This document shows positions 1 to 6,000 of a stretch of DNA of 14,186 nucleotides, piece by piece; position 1 is the stretch's first letter; every line of letters begins with the position of its first letter. Below the pieces are notes generated by a model. It was given only the letters and a program-made list of their open reading frames with translations. It ran no database searches and was not told the DNA's origin. Made by a program: the position numbers and the translations under genes. Source of the DNA: Candidatus Nomurabacteria bacterium RIFCSPHIGHO2_01_FULL_39_10 (lineage in GTDB: Bacteria > Patescibacteriota > Minisyncoccia > Phycocordibacterales > UBA9973). The DNA is taken from assembly GCA_001786805.1 (NCBI GenBank), contig MFTJ01000002.1, positions 1 to 14,186 on the forward strand. The letters run 5' to 3'.

Positions 1-518
1 TAACTGACGGACTTAAAGAAAGCATAAAGCTCAACCAATTAAATGCGCCGTTTTTGGGAATTGAAAAAGTAAAAGTTTTTGAAATAGGAACTGCATTTAA
101 GAAAGGCGGGGAAGAAATGCATGTTGCTTTTGGAGATAAAAAAAATGTTACTGAAGTTTCTTTAAATGATTTTTGTAAGGATATGCCCAAAGATTTTTCG
201 CTAGAACCTAGAAGCTCGAACCTAGAAGCTAAATTTAAGATGTGGTCCCTGTTTCCTTTCATCGCGCGGGATATTGCTGTCTTTGTGTCTGAAAATGTGA
301 AAAGCGCCGAAGTATCCAAAATAATAAAAGAAAATATGGGGGATATGGTAATAAAAGGTCCAGAGCTTTTTGATGAATTCAAAAAAGATGGCAAAATTTC
401 CTACGCTTTTAGATTGGTTTTCCAGTCTTATGAAAGGACTCTGACGGATACGGAAGTAAATGAAATCATGAATAAAATTACAGATAAAATAAAAGCTAAA
501 GGCTGGCAGGTGAGGTAA
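1..518 (+). CDS. pheT: Phenylalanyl-tRNA synthetase beta subunit, C-terminal part (5' end outside window)
   Basis: This is the 3' end of the beta subunit of the (alpha-beta)2 enzyme that charges tRNA-Phe in the cytoplasm. The frame is open from base 3 (TDGLKESIKL...) through the window edge, so the TTG at 54 is an internal Leu codon and not a start. The first ~50 residues, with VKVFEIGTAF, match the end of the catalytic-like core (B6/B7) of PheT. From FPFIARDIAVFV onward the protein is the FDX-ACB anticodon-binding domain: the RDIA strand, the LFDEF segment, the RTLTDTEVNEIM helix and the final GWQVR strand are all recognisable, and the protein stops where PheT normally stops (TAA 516-518). 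A hairpin at 540-575 follows, but no T-rich terminator. The family call is from motif recognition and is firm. Confidence 0.95.
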   Translation, partial: TDGLKESIKLNQLNAPFLGIEKVKVFEIGTAFKKGGEEMHVAFGDKKNVTEVSLNDFCKDMPKDFSLEPRSSNLEAKFKMWSLFPFIARDIAVFVSENVKSAEVSKIIKENMGDMVIKGPELFDEFKKDGKISYAFRLVFQSYERTLTDTEVNEIMNKITDKIKAKGWQVR

Positions 519-539
519 GTAGTTGATTAAAATAATTCT

Positions 540-575
540 TATCTGAGATTTACGCATATGCTAGAATTTCAGATA
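540..575. other. Hairpin downstream of pheT
   Basis: TATCTGA (540-546) pairs with TCAGATA (569-575), and weak inner pairing is possible. No T-run follows, so it is at best a weak terminator or an mRNA 3'-end stabiliser for pheT. Confidence 0.4.
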
Positions 576-598
576 GAAATGGTTTTCCACAATTTTTC

Positions 599-626
599 TT
601 TACATTTACAAGATATCTGCTACTAT
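599..626 (+). promoter_or_regulatory. Promoter of attenuator-like leader, copy 1
   Basis: A -35 TTTACA (599-604), a 16-nt spacer and a -10 TACTAT (621-626) preceded by TGC (extended -10). A conserved decamer GGTTTTCCAC lies 18 nt upstream (581-590). The same decamer, the same 18-nt offset and the same 16-nt spacer recur at 2551-2596. That makes this promoter much more credible than either copy alone. Confidence 0.6.
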
Positions 627-632
627 CTACTC

Positions 633-698
633 GTGAACAAATATACAAAGCAAATTAAAAGTTCCCGAGCATTCTCTATGCTTCTCAGCCTCAAATAA
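633..698 (+). CDS. Possible leader peptide, copy 1 (21 aa)
   Basis: A GTG-start ORF of 21 codons that begins 6 nt after the -10, so it would be translated from a leaderless mRNA. It starts MNKYTKQ and ends LLSLK with TAA at 696-698, immediately before attenuator segment 2. A second leader at 2603 begins at exactly the same distance from its -10 and also reads MN(K/R). A ribosome here would cover segment 1, as in ribosome-controlled attenuators. ORFs this short also arise by chance, and the two peptides differ in length and C-terminus, so this is tentative. Confidence 0.35.
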   Translation: MNKYTKQIKSSRAFSMLLSLK

Positions 699-753
699 TT
701 GAAGGCTGATATTTCGCTGTAAAAAAACACTTAAAACAAACACTTACAACACG

Positions 754-786
754 AAACCAGCCTTCCAAGGGCTGGTTTTCTTTTAT
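754..786 (+). terminator. Intrinsic terminator of leader copy 1
   Basis: Stem AAACCAGCCTT / AGGGCTGGTTT with loop CCA (one T-G wobble), followed by TTTTCTTTTATTT. It ends the leader about 180 nt before the first island gene, so expression of that gene would need read-through or antitermination unless it has its own promoter. Confidence 0.75.
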
Positions 787-842
787 TTACACAAAAACAA
801 CATGACACATCAAATATCAAAATTTAATAACCTGCTCGGTCT

Positions 843-961
843 CCTCCTTACCCAAAATAATTTGAGGTTGCTGAATGCGTTTGTAAACTCCTAGAAACAT
901 ATCCACCAGCCTCGAATTGTTCGAGGTGTGGATTCTGCAAATTGAAAATTTAATAAGGAGG
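843..961 (+). promoter_or_regulatory. 5' UTR with anti-SD sequence and hairpin
   Basis: CCTCCTTA (843-850) is the exact reverse complement of TAAGGAGG (954-961), the SD of the gene at 965. Between them lies a strong stem, ATCCAC plus CCTCGAA (901-916) against TTCGAGG plus GTGGAT (920-933). That stem would bring the two together and hide the SD. The anti-SD also mimics the 16S rRNA 3' end. Pairing is seen in the sequence; regulation is inferred. No gene or clear promoter is visible in the rest of 787-964. Confidence 0.4.
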
Positions 962-964
962 GTA

Positions 965-1336
965 ATGAAACATATTCTCGCCCGAGTATATGACTTGCTC
1001 TACTTTTCTTGTTCAGAATATTATCTAAAACAGAGTTCTTGGAGGATGAAGTATGAATTTATTGCTTCAACCTCTGAAACTTTACATGTGGATTTTCTTG
1101 AAACAGGTGAGGGTGAAAATATCGCCCAAATCTCTTTTGAGAATTTCGACGAAAGTCCTATTTTGGGGATTCATTTCGTTTGTGGTACTGGACCTTTCTT
1201 AGTACCTGACGAACTGAATTTCTCTGTAGAACTTGGCAAGGTTTTAGGTGCATTCGAACAAGGGAAGAAAGAAGTAAAGAAACCAGAACTATGGAATGAG
1301 CAAGGCTGGTTTAAACCTCAAAAGCGAAAGGAGTAG
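965..1336 (+). CDS. Hypothetical protein, 123 aa (island gene 1)
   Basis: I do not recognise this protein. The ATG at 965 is preferred over the upstream TTG-type start at 917 because TAAGGAGGG lies just before it, and because 901-933 forms a hairpin. The N-terminus (ARVYDLLYFSCSEYYL) is aromatic-rich, followed by an alternating strand-like region (YEFIASTSETLHVDF, AQISFENF) and a highly charged C-terminus (EVKKPELW...KPQKRKE). No signal peptide or convincing membrane helix is seen. It is the first gene of a compact series of small ORFs, and its TAG (1334-1336) lies inside the SD/start region of the next gene, suggesting co-translation. An internal Met at 1046 is an alternative start. Confidence 0.6.
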   Translation: MKHILARVYDLLYFSCSEYYLKQSSWRMKYEFIASTSETLHVDFLETGEGENIAQISFENFDESPILGIHFVCGTGPFLVPDELNFSVELGKVLGAFEQGKKEVKKPELWNEQGWFKPQKRKE

Positions 1337-1337
1337 C

Positions 1338-1514
1338 ATGGATTGCGATATAGTGATATGGATGTCTCCTGCTGCACGACACCGGTATCTGCAGCAGAAA
1401 GCCGCTTTGGAGAAAGCAAAAAAGAAGGAAACAGACGCGAAAACTGAGTCTCAAAAAGGGGAGACTGAGCTTAAACCAGATGATAAATGGGAAGCGTTTA
1501 AAATTGGACCCTAA
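1338..1514 (+). CDS. Hypothetical protein, 58 aa (island gene 2)
   Basis: Not recognised. The ATG at 1338 has a clear SD (AAAGGAG, ending 4 nt before it) that overlaps the stop of the previous gene. This is a typical translational-coupling layout and favours this start over the in-frame ATG at 1296. The short N-terminus MDCDIVIWMSPAARHRYLQQ contains a hydrophobic patch and an R/H-rich turn. The rest is a very charged helix-like segment of Lys/Glu with AALEKAKKK, possibly disordered or coiled. No known domain can be named. Confidence 0.55.
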   Translation: MDCDIVIWMSPAARHRYLQQKAALEKAKKKETDAKTESQKGETELKPDDKWEAFKIGP

Positions 1515-1534
1515 ACTCAATCAAAAAAGGAAAA

Positions 1535-1702
1535 GTGAAAACAAAAAAGAAAAAAAGTTTCGCCCAACTCAAAAAGGCATTCAATGCAATCAAAAACGAA
1601 ATCGTTGCCGACATGACTCCCGAAGAACAGGAAATTTATTGGGAGTACAAATCTCAAGAGTTTTCTGATTTTTTTCTGAAAGGAGGCAAGCAATGGACTT
1701 AA
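1535..1702 (+). CDS. Hypothetical protein, 55 aa, GTG start (island gene 3)
   Basis: Not recognised. GTG at 1535 follows AAAAAAGGAAAA, a weak SD. The product starts MKTKKKKSFAQLKKAF, a basic head, then an acidic-aromatic stretch (ADMTPEEQEIYWEYKSQEF) and ends in LKGGKQWT. The TAA at 1700-1702 lies beyond the ATG of the next gene at 1693, giving a 10-nt overlap. The last codons (CTGAAAGGAGGC) supply that gene's SD, so the two would be coupled. The frame is supported mainly by this architecture. It has no ATG start, and a longer ORF in another frame covers part of the same DNA. Confidence 0.5.
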   Translation: MKTKKKKSFAQLKKAFNAIKNEIVADMTPEEQEIYWEYKSQEFSDFFLKGGKQWT

Positions 1703-1947
1703 AAAACTTTGGGCAGTTGCTGGCTGACAACTATCCGATGCGCATGGCATATCTTCGAGCAAAGCAGGCTGCAAAAAGGGAAGGAAAAAATAAGCAGGAC
1801 CAAAGAGAAGCTGGGATGCGGGCAGCTTTTCTTGCTGAAAGATTCACTCGACTTGTATCACCATCTAGGCAACAGCTTGAGAACCAAAAATGCGGAAGTT
1901 TTTCTCACGGGGAAGCCGAACTTAGGTTGTGGGCGGATTTTCGATAG
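1693..1947 (+). CDS. Hypothetical protein, 84 aa (island gene 4)
   Basis: Not recognised. The ATG at 1693 sits 7 nt after AAAGGAGG, the strongest SD of the island, and overlaps the end of the preceding gene by 10 nt. The N-terminal half is a likely amphipathic basic helix (DLKNFGQLLADNYPMRMAY, then LRAKQAAKREGKNK). The C-terminal half is less regular and ends ELRLWADFR. Another frame starting at 1709 is open over the same DNA but lacks an SD. A long hairpin (1954-1995) begins a few bases after the stop and probably ends this four-gene unit. Confidence 0.55.
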   Translation: MDLKNFGQLLADNYPMRMAYLRAKQAAKREGKNKQDQREAGMRAAFLAERFTRLVSPSRQQLENQKCGSFSHGEAELRLWADFR

Positions 1948-1953
1948 ATTCCA

Positions 1954-1995
1954 ATCGGTTCGGCAACGCTGAAAAAAAGCGTTGCCGAATCCGAT
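1954..1995 (+). terminator. Long hairpin after island gene 4
   Basis: ATCGG plus TTCGGCAACGCT (1954-1970) pairs with AGCGTTGCCGAA plus CCGAT, with one bulged T. The loop is GAAAAAA. The 17-bp stem is very stable, but the following tract (TACTTATTG) is only mildly T-rich. It is a probable terminator and could also block 3' exonucleases. Confidence 0.6.
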
Positions 1996-2082
1996 TACTT
2001 ATTGAAATTTCTGCATTCAAATTTCGTACTGAACGTGTGTTTGGTGCGGAAAAGAGTGCAGAAAAAACAATCAAACCCAAAA

Positions 2083-2331
2083 ATGAAATTATTTAATCAG
2101 AAAACGCTCGAATCTCTCCAAAAAGCCGGAAAAACTCTTAAGTTTGTCGCGAATCCACATCAAGGAATCTTGGTGACCATAACGAAAAGTGACGATGGTG
2201 AAGATTTTTACGGGCAAGGCCCCGGTGGGGGTGACCATTTTTTGGAGGAAATGGAAAGGGCTTTTGAAGAAGCTCTGGATGCAAGTAATCAAAAAAAGAG
2301 GTCAAAGAATGAAAGAAAAAAAACGAAATAA
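2083..2331 (+). CDS. Hypothetical protein, 82 aa (island gene 5)
   Basis: Not recognised. The ATG at 2083 is chosen because the preceding in-frame residues look like untranslated sequence; the frame stays open back to a TTG at 2002, so a longer protein (up to 109 aa) is possible. No SD is visible at either start. The product begins MKLFNQKTLESLQKAGKTL, continues with strand-like FVANPHQGILVTITKS, a Gly-rich turn (YGQGPGGGDHF) and an acidic helix (LEEMERAFEEALDAS), and ends in a basic tail (KKRSKNERKKTK). The ordered, low-redundancy middle suggests a real folded small protein. It overlaps the next ORF by 23 nt. Confidence 0.5.
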   Translation: MKLFNQKTLESLQKAGKTLKFVANPHQGILVTITKSDDGEDFYGQGPGGGDHFLEEMERAFEEALDASNQKKRSKNERKKTK

Positions 2332-2425
2332 ATTCTTGCTACGTGCCCTGAAGCGCATAGCGGAGTTCAAAAAATTCCATTCAGTGTCTGCCAATTTCTT
2401 GGCCGATGCTCGTGATGGACTCTAA
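2309..2425 (+). CDS. Hypothetical basic protein, 38 aa (island gene 6)
   Basis: Not recognised. The ATG at 2309 lies inside the end of the preceding gene, with AAGAGG about 7 nt upstream as SD. The product is strongly basic at the N-terminus (MKEKKRNKFLLRALKRIAEFKK) and ends ANFLADARDGL. It could be a small nucleic-acid-binding peptide, but nothing specific can be named. The frame is open much further upstream (to 2189), but that part overlaps gene 5 completely. A good terminator (2474-2511) follows about 50 nt after its stop. Confidence 0.4.
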   Translation: MKEKKRNKFLLRALKRIAEFKKFHSVSANFLADARDGL

Positions 2426-2473
2426 ACGTGTCCGGCGTAATCCGAGCAAGCCCCGAGGGTGGTATACCCTTAG

Positions 2474-2511
2474 CCGCAGCGTCCGAAAGGAGTAAAACGC
2501 TGCGGTTTTTT
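2474..2511 (+). terminator. Intrinsic terminator after island gene 6
   Basis: CCGCAGCG (2474-2481) pairs with CGCTGCGG (2498-2505), followed by six T (2506-2511). The loop contains GAAAGGAGT, an SD-like sequence with no start codon after it. Confidence 0.85.
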
Positions 2512-2523
2512 AATTGGGGCATG

Positions 2524-2556
2524 CCCCGTACCGAGCTTGCTCTGGTTCGGGGTTTT
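2524..2556 (+). terminator. Second GC-rich hairpin before leader copy 2
   Basis: CCCCG..CC..AGC pairs with GCT..GG..CGGGG (2524-2552), with three small symmetric internal loops, followed by TTTT. GGGGCATGCCCC (2516-2527) is an overlapping perfect palindrome. CCGAGCAAGC (2442-2451) can instead pair with GCTTGCTC-GG (2535-2545), so the stretch 2430-2556 has several competing folds. The hairpin overlaps the GGTTTTCCAC decamer of promoter copy 2. Confidence 0.45.
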
Positions 2557-2568
2557 CCACATAAACAT

Positions 2569-2596
2569 TTTGCAGATATTTAATCTGTGCTATTAT
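2569..2596 (+). promoter_or_regulatory. Promoter of attenuator-like leader, copy 2
   Basis: A -35 TTTGCA (2569-2574), a 16-nt spacer and a -10 TATTAT (2591-2596) preceded by TGC. GGTTTTCCAC at 2551-2560 sits 18 nt upstream of the -35, exactly as in copy 1. Confidence 0.6.
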
Positions 2597-2602
2597 ATTT
2601 AG

Positions 2603-2686
2603 GTGAATCGAAAAACACAGGCAAATAAGAATATATCAGTCGCCGTCATTAAGACCTCCTTTAGAAGGCTGATATTTGCGCTGTAA
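2603..2686 (+). CDS. Possible leader peptide, copy 2 (27 aa)
   Basis: A GTG-start ORF, 6 nt after the -10 as in copy 1, with 27 codons and TAA at 2684-2686. It starts MNRKTQANKN and ends SFRRLIFAL. Unlike copy 1 it runs through the conserved GAAGGCTGATATTT block, and a one-base difference shifts its phase there. A translating ribosome would therefore mask the antiterminator strand. Tentative, because short ORFs are common by chance. Confidence 0.35.
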   Translation: MNRKTQANKNISVAVIKTSFRRLIFAL

Positions 2687-2714
2687 AAAAATCTCTTAAA
2701 CAAAACTACAACCC

Positions 2715-2746
2715 AAACACCAGCCCTCTAGAGGCGGTGTTTTTCG
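2715..2746 (+). terminator. Intrinsic terminator of leader copy 2
   Basis: AAACACC plus GCC pairs with GGC plus GGTGTTT (one unpaired A), followed by TTTTT. It occupies the same relative place as the terminator of copy 1, although the arm sequences have diverged. Confidence 0.7.
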
Positions 2747-2811
2747 TTTAGGGTGGAGGGTGTGGATGTTCGTTGGTGTAAAAAACTAAAAAAAAGAAAG
2801 GCAGGTAAAAT

Positions 2812-2964
2812 ATGTACGGCAAATATGCAAAAGAGACGGAAAAGGCTATTCTCGATCTTCGTGATCAGGAAACAGCTCTTGTTGTTTCTGAGATTCAGAC
2901 AGAAGAACTCGAAACAGCGGAAGGTAACATTCCTTTGGTTGTCGGGGAAGAAGAACCAAAGTAA
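2812..2964 (+). CDS. Hypothetical acidic protein, 50 aa (island gene 7)
   Basis: Not recognised. ATG at 2812 has a reasonable SD (AAAGGCAGG, about 6 nt upstream). The product begins MYGKYAKETEKAILDLRDQE, then TALVVSEIQTEELETAEGN, and ends IPLVVGEEEPK. It is acidic, probably helical and cytoplasmic. It stands alone between leader copy 2 and a very strong terminator, so it forms a one-gene transcription unit. A frame on the other strand and one in another plus frame are also open here, but only this one has an SD and lies neatly between the signals. Confidence 0.55.
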   Translation: MYGKYAKETEKAILDLRDQETALVVSEIQTEELETAEGNIPLVVGEEEPK

Positions 2965-2985
2965 AGTCGAAGTGCGGATCAGAGA

Positions 2986-3026
2986 GGGCTGTTTGCGAAC
3001 ATCGTGTCGCAAACAGCCCCTTTTTT
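2986..3026 (+). terminator. Strong intrinsic terminator upstream of gyrB
   Basis: A 13-bp perfect stem, GGGCTGTTTGCGA (2986-2998) with TCGCAAACAGCCC (3007-3019), an 8-nt loop and then T6 (3021-3026). It separates the accessory island from gyrB. Confidence 0.95.
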
Positions 3027-3061
3027 ATTCAAATTTTACACTAGCAAATACAATATAAATT

Positions 3062-3070
3062 TGATATAAT
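3062..3070 (+). promoter_or_regulatory. gyrB extended -10 promoter
   Basis: TGATATAAT is a perfect extended -10 (TGnTATAAT) with no convincing -35. The expected start of transcription is about 3077 and the ATG is at 3082, so the mRNA would have a leader of only about 5 nt. AGAGG at 3071-3075 could act as an SD only if transcription started further upstream. Confidence 0.65.
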
Positions 3071-3081
3071 AGAGGTACATT

Positions 3082-6000
3082 ATGGCAAAAGAAGATACAG
3101 AAAAGAAGGGCAATGGTCATCATTATGACGCTTCAGATATATCGGTTTTAGAGGGTTTGGAGCCCGTCAGACGCCGTCCGGGCATGTATATCGGCACGAC
3201 GGGGCCGGAAGGTTTGCATCACCTAGTTTGGGAGATTTTTGACAACTCGCGCGATGAAGCGATGGGCGGCTTTTGTGATGACATTGAAGTGGTGCTTTTG
3301 CCGAACAATCGCGTTCGGGTGGCGGATAACGGGCGGGGCGTGCCAATAGACACTCACAAGAAAACAAAAGTTTCTGCATTAGAGACGGTGATGACCACTC
3401 TACACGCAGGAGGAAAATTCGGCGGAGAAGGTTATAAAGTTTCCGGCGGTCTGCACGGAGTGGGCGCATCTGTGGTAAACGCGCTCTCAATTTACTGCAA
3501 AGTGGAAGTGCATAGAGACGGCGGAGCTTATGCGCAGGAATATTCACAGGGCAAGAGAAAGGCGGCGGTGAAAAAAACAGGCAGTTCAAAACTTCACGGC
3601 ACTATTGTCACCTTTGAGCCTGATCAAGAAATTTTCAAGGACATTAAATTTGACTTGAATACTGTGGTTAACCATATTCGCCAGCAGGCTTATCTGGTGA
3701 AAGGGCTGAAAATTTTGATTATTGACGCGCGGGAATGGGATGACAAAAAAGGACTCAACAATTCCGATGTTTTTTATTTCCGAGACCTCGGATTAGAACT
3801 TCCTTCCACCTCTTTTTATTTTGAAGGCGGGCTTATTTCTCTTATAAAACATTACAATAAATTTCAAAAACCAATTCAGGATAACATTTTTTATGTTCAG
3901 AAAGAATTGGACGGTGTCGGCGTGGAAGTAGCTTTGCAGTATGTGGACGACATTGTGGATAGAATTTTTCCTTTCGCAAACAATATTTACACACAAGAAG
4001 GCGGCACGCATGTGACTGGTTTCAAAACTGCGCTAACGAGAACTTTGAACACCTATTGTAAAAAACAAGAAATGATGAAGGAGTCCGAAGGCGGATTTAC
4101 CGGCGAAGATGTGCTGGAAGGCTTGACTGCAACCATTTCTGTAAAACTTCGTGAGATTCAATTTGAAGGACAGACAAAGGCAAAACTTGGCAGTATGGAG
4201 GCGCAAGGAGCGGTGGCGACAGTCTTTGGCGAGGCGTTCAATAATTTCTTGGAAGAAAACCCAGATGAAGCAAAAGCCATAATTAACAAGTCTATTTTGG
4301 CTTTAAAAGCCCGTAAAGCCGCCAAAGCCGCTAAGGATTCCATTCTGCGAAAAGGCGCTCTGGAGGGTATGACGCTTCCAGGAAAACTGGCGGACTGTCA
4401 AAGTAAAGATGCATCTGAATCAGAATTATTCTTAGTGGAGGGAGATTCGGCCGGAGGCTGTTTTTCAGGTGATACAAAAGTTGCCTTGGTAGATGGACGA
4501 AATATTTCTTTTAAAGATTTGGTGTCAGAATATCAGATGGGTAAAATAAATTACTGCTATACCATTATGGATGACGGAAGTATTGGTATTCAAAAAATTC
4601 TTAATCCGCGAAGAACTAAAATTAATTCCGAAGTGGTAAAGGTGATATTAGACAACGAAGAAGAGATTGTCTGTACCCCAGATCATTTGTTCATGCTTCG
4701 CAATGGTACTTATAAGTCTACCAAAGATCTTGGATTAAATGACTCTTTAATGCCCCTTCGAAAACAGCTTTCCAGACTCGGCGAGAGGATTACCATCGAA
4801 GGCTATGAAATGGTCTATGACCAAAAAGATCGAAGATGGATATTTACTCACTTGCTTTCTGATGAACACAATTTAAGACAGGGTGTTTATTCTATTGCTA
4901 ATGGAACTCATAGACATCACAAGGATTTTAATAAAAGAAATAACAATCCTGAAAATCTTGTTCGCCTAACAAAAAAAGAGCATCTAGCTTTGCACGCTTT
5001 TTTCTACGAGAGAAATCTTAAAAGACCAGATGTTTTAGAAAAATTAAAAAATATAAGGAATACACCCGCATATCGAGATAATATTCGCCAAAAAATGTTG
5101 ACAATGAGGGACGAGCTTAGCGCTCGCGCTAAAGCTCAATGGGAAAATGAAGAATATAAAAAATATATGGTCAAAAAATTTTTGGATTTTTATGCTTCCA
5201 ATGAAGAGTACAGAAAGAAAAACCAAGAGACTTTAAGAAACGCGCAGGAAATATATTGGTCTGATGGCGTCAATAGGCAAAAGCAGTCAAAGCGGGTAAA
5301 GAAATTTTTTGAAGATAATCCTGATTTTAGAAAAGCGTTTTCAGATAAATCGAAAGAACAATGGTCTGACCTTAGTTTATTAGAATGGCGCAGCAATCAA
5401 ACCAAGGCGCAATGGACTCCTGAATTCCGAGCGAAAAGAAAAATATCCTACAATAAGACATATTACGAAAATACAATAAAAGTACTTCGAAGAGTTTATG
5501 ATCAAAATAAAGAAGTTAATAAAGAGCTTTTTGAGGATATCAGGAAACAAGAAAATAATAAAAATGTTTTATCTTTTGAAACTTTCGTAAGCAGATTTTT
5601 TGATGGAAATGAAATTAGATTGCTTGAAGCGGTAGAAAATTACAACCACAAAATAAAATCAATCGCATTTCTTGCAGAAAAAATAGATGTCTATGACATC
5701 GAAGTTCCAGGAACTCATAACTTTGCCTTAGCTTCAGGGGTTTTTGTTCACAATAGCGCTAAGCAGGGGCGAGATCGTCGTACGCAGGCAATTTTGCCGC
5801 TTAGAGGTAAAATTTTAAATGTTGAACGCGCGCGCATTGATAAAATGCTTGCTTCAAAAGAAGTAAAGTCACTAGTCATAGCGATGGGTACTTCGATCGG
5901 AGACACTTTTGATATAGAAAAAATGCGTTATCATAAAATAATCATCGCGACCGATGCGGATGTGGACGGTTCGCATATCCGCACTCTTCTGCTTACACTT

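Larger units (their letters stand above)
633..786 (+). ncRNA. Attenuator-like leader RNA, copy 1
   Basis: A predicted ~150-nt transcript from about 633 to the T-rich tract after 775. Segment 1, CAGCCT (686-691), pairs with AGGCTG (703-708). Segment 2, GAAGGCTG (701-708), is also a perfect 8-nt complement of segment 3, CAGCCTTC (759-766), which is part of the terminator's 5' arm. Segments 3 and 4 form the terminator. These mutually exclusive pairings are the textbook layout of transcription attenuation. The stretch 701-762 aligns with 2664-2725 at high identity (shared GAAGGCTGATATTT and CGCTGTAAAAAAA). The downstream genes from 965 would be the target. I do not recognise the family, and a trans-acting small RNA is the alternative. 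Confidence 0.5.
2603..2750 (+). ncRNA. Attenuator-like leader RNA, copy 2
   Basis: Homologous to the leader at 633-786: GTGAA at the predicted 5' end, GCAAAT 18 nt later, then a variable middle of about 40 nt, then the conserved GAAGGCTGATATTT and GCTGTAAAAAAA block and a terminator. ATATCAG (2633-2639) pairs with CTGATAT (2669-2675). GGCTG (2667-2671) can instead pair with CAGCC (2721-2725) inside the terminator. The middle also contains ACCTCCTTT (2654-2662), identical to the 16S anti-SD sequence, which can pair with the AAAGGcAGGT SD (2797-2806) of the downstream gene with one bulged C. Function is inferred from the layout. Confidence 0.5.

Noticed and set aside
917..964. Upstream start at 917 for island gene 1
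   Set aside because: This stretch forms part of a strong hairpin and precedes the clear SD for the ATG at 965.
1053..1202. Nested 49-aa ORF (starts MNLLLQPLK) with GGAGG 7 nt upstream, in another frame inside island gene 1
   Set aside because: The outer frame is longer, has its own strong SD and is coupled to the next gene. The nested ORF has a leucine-rich composition typical of shifted frames.
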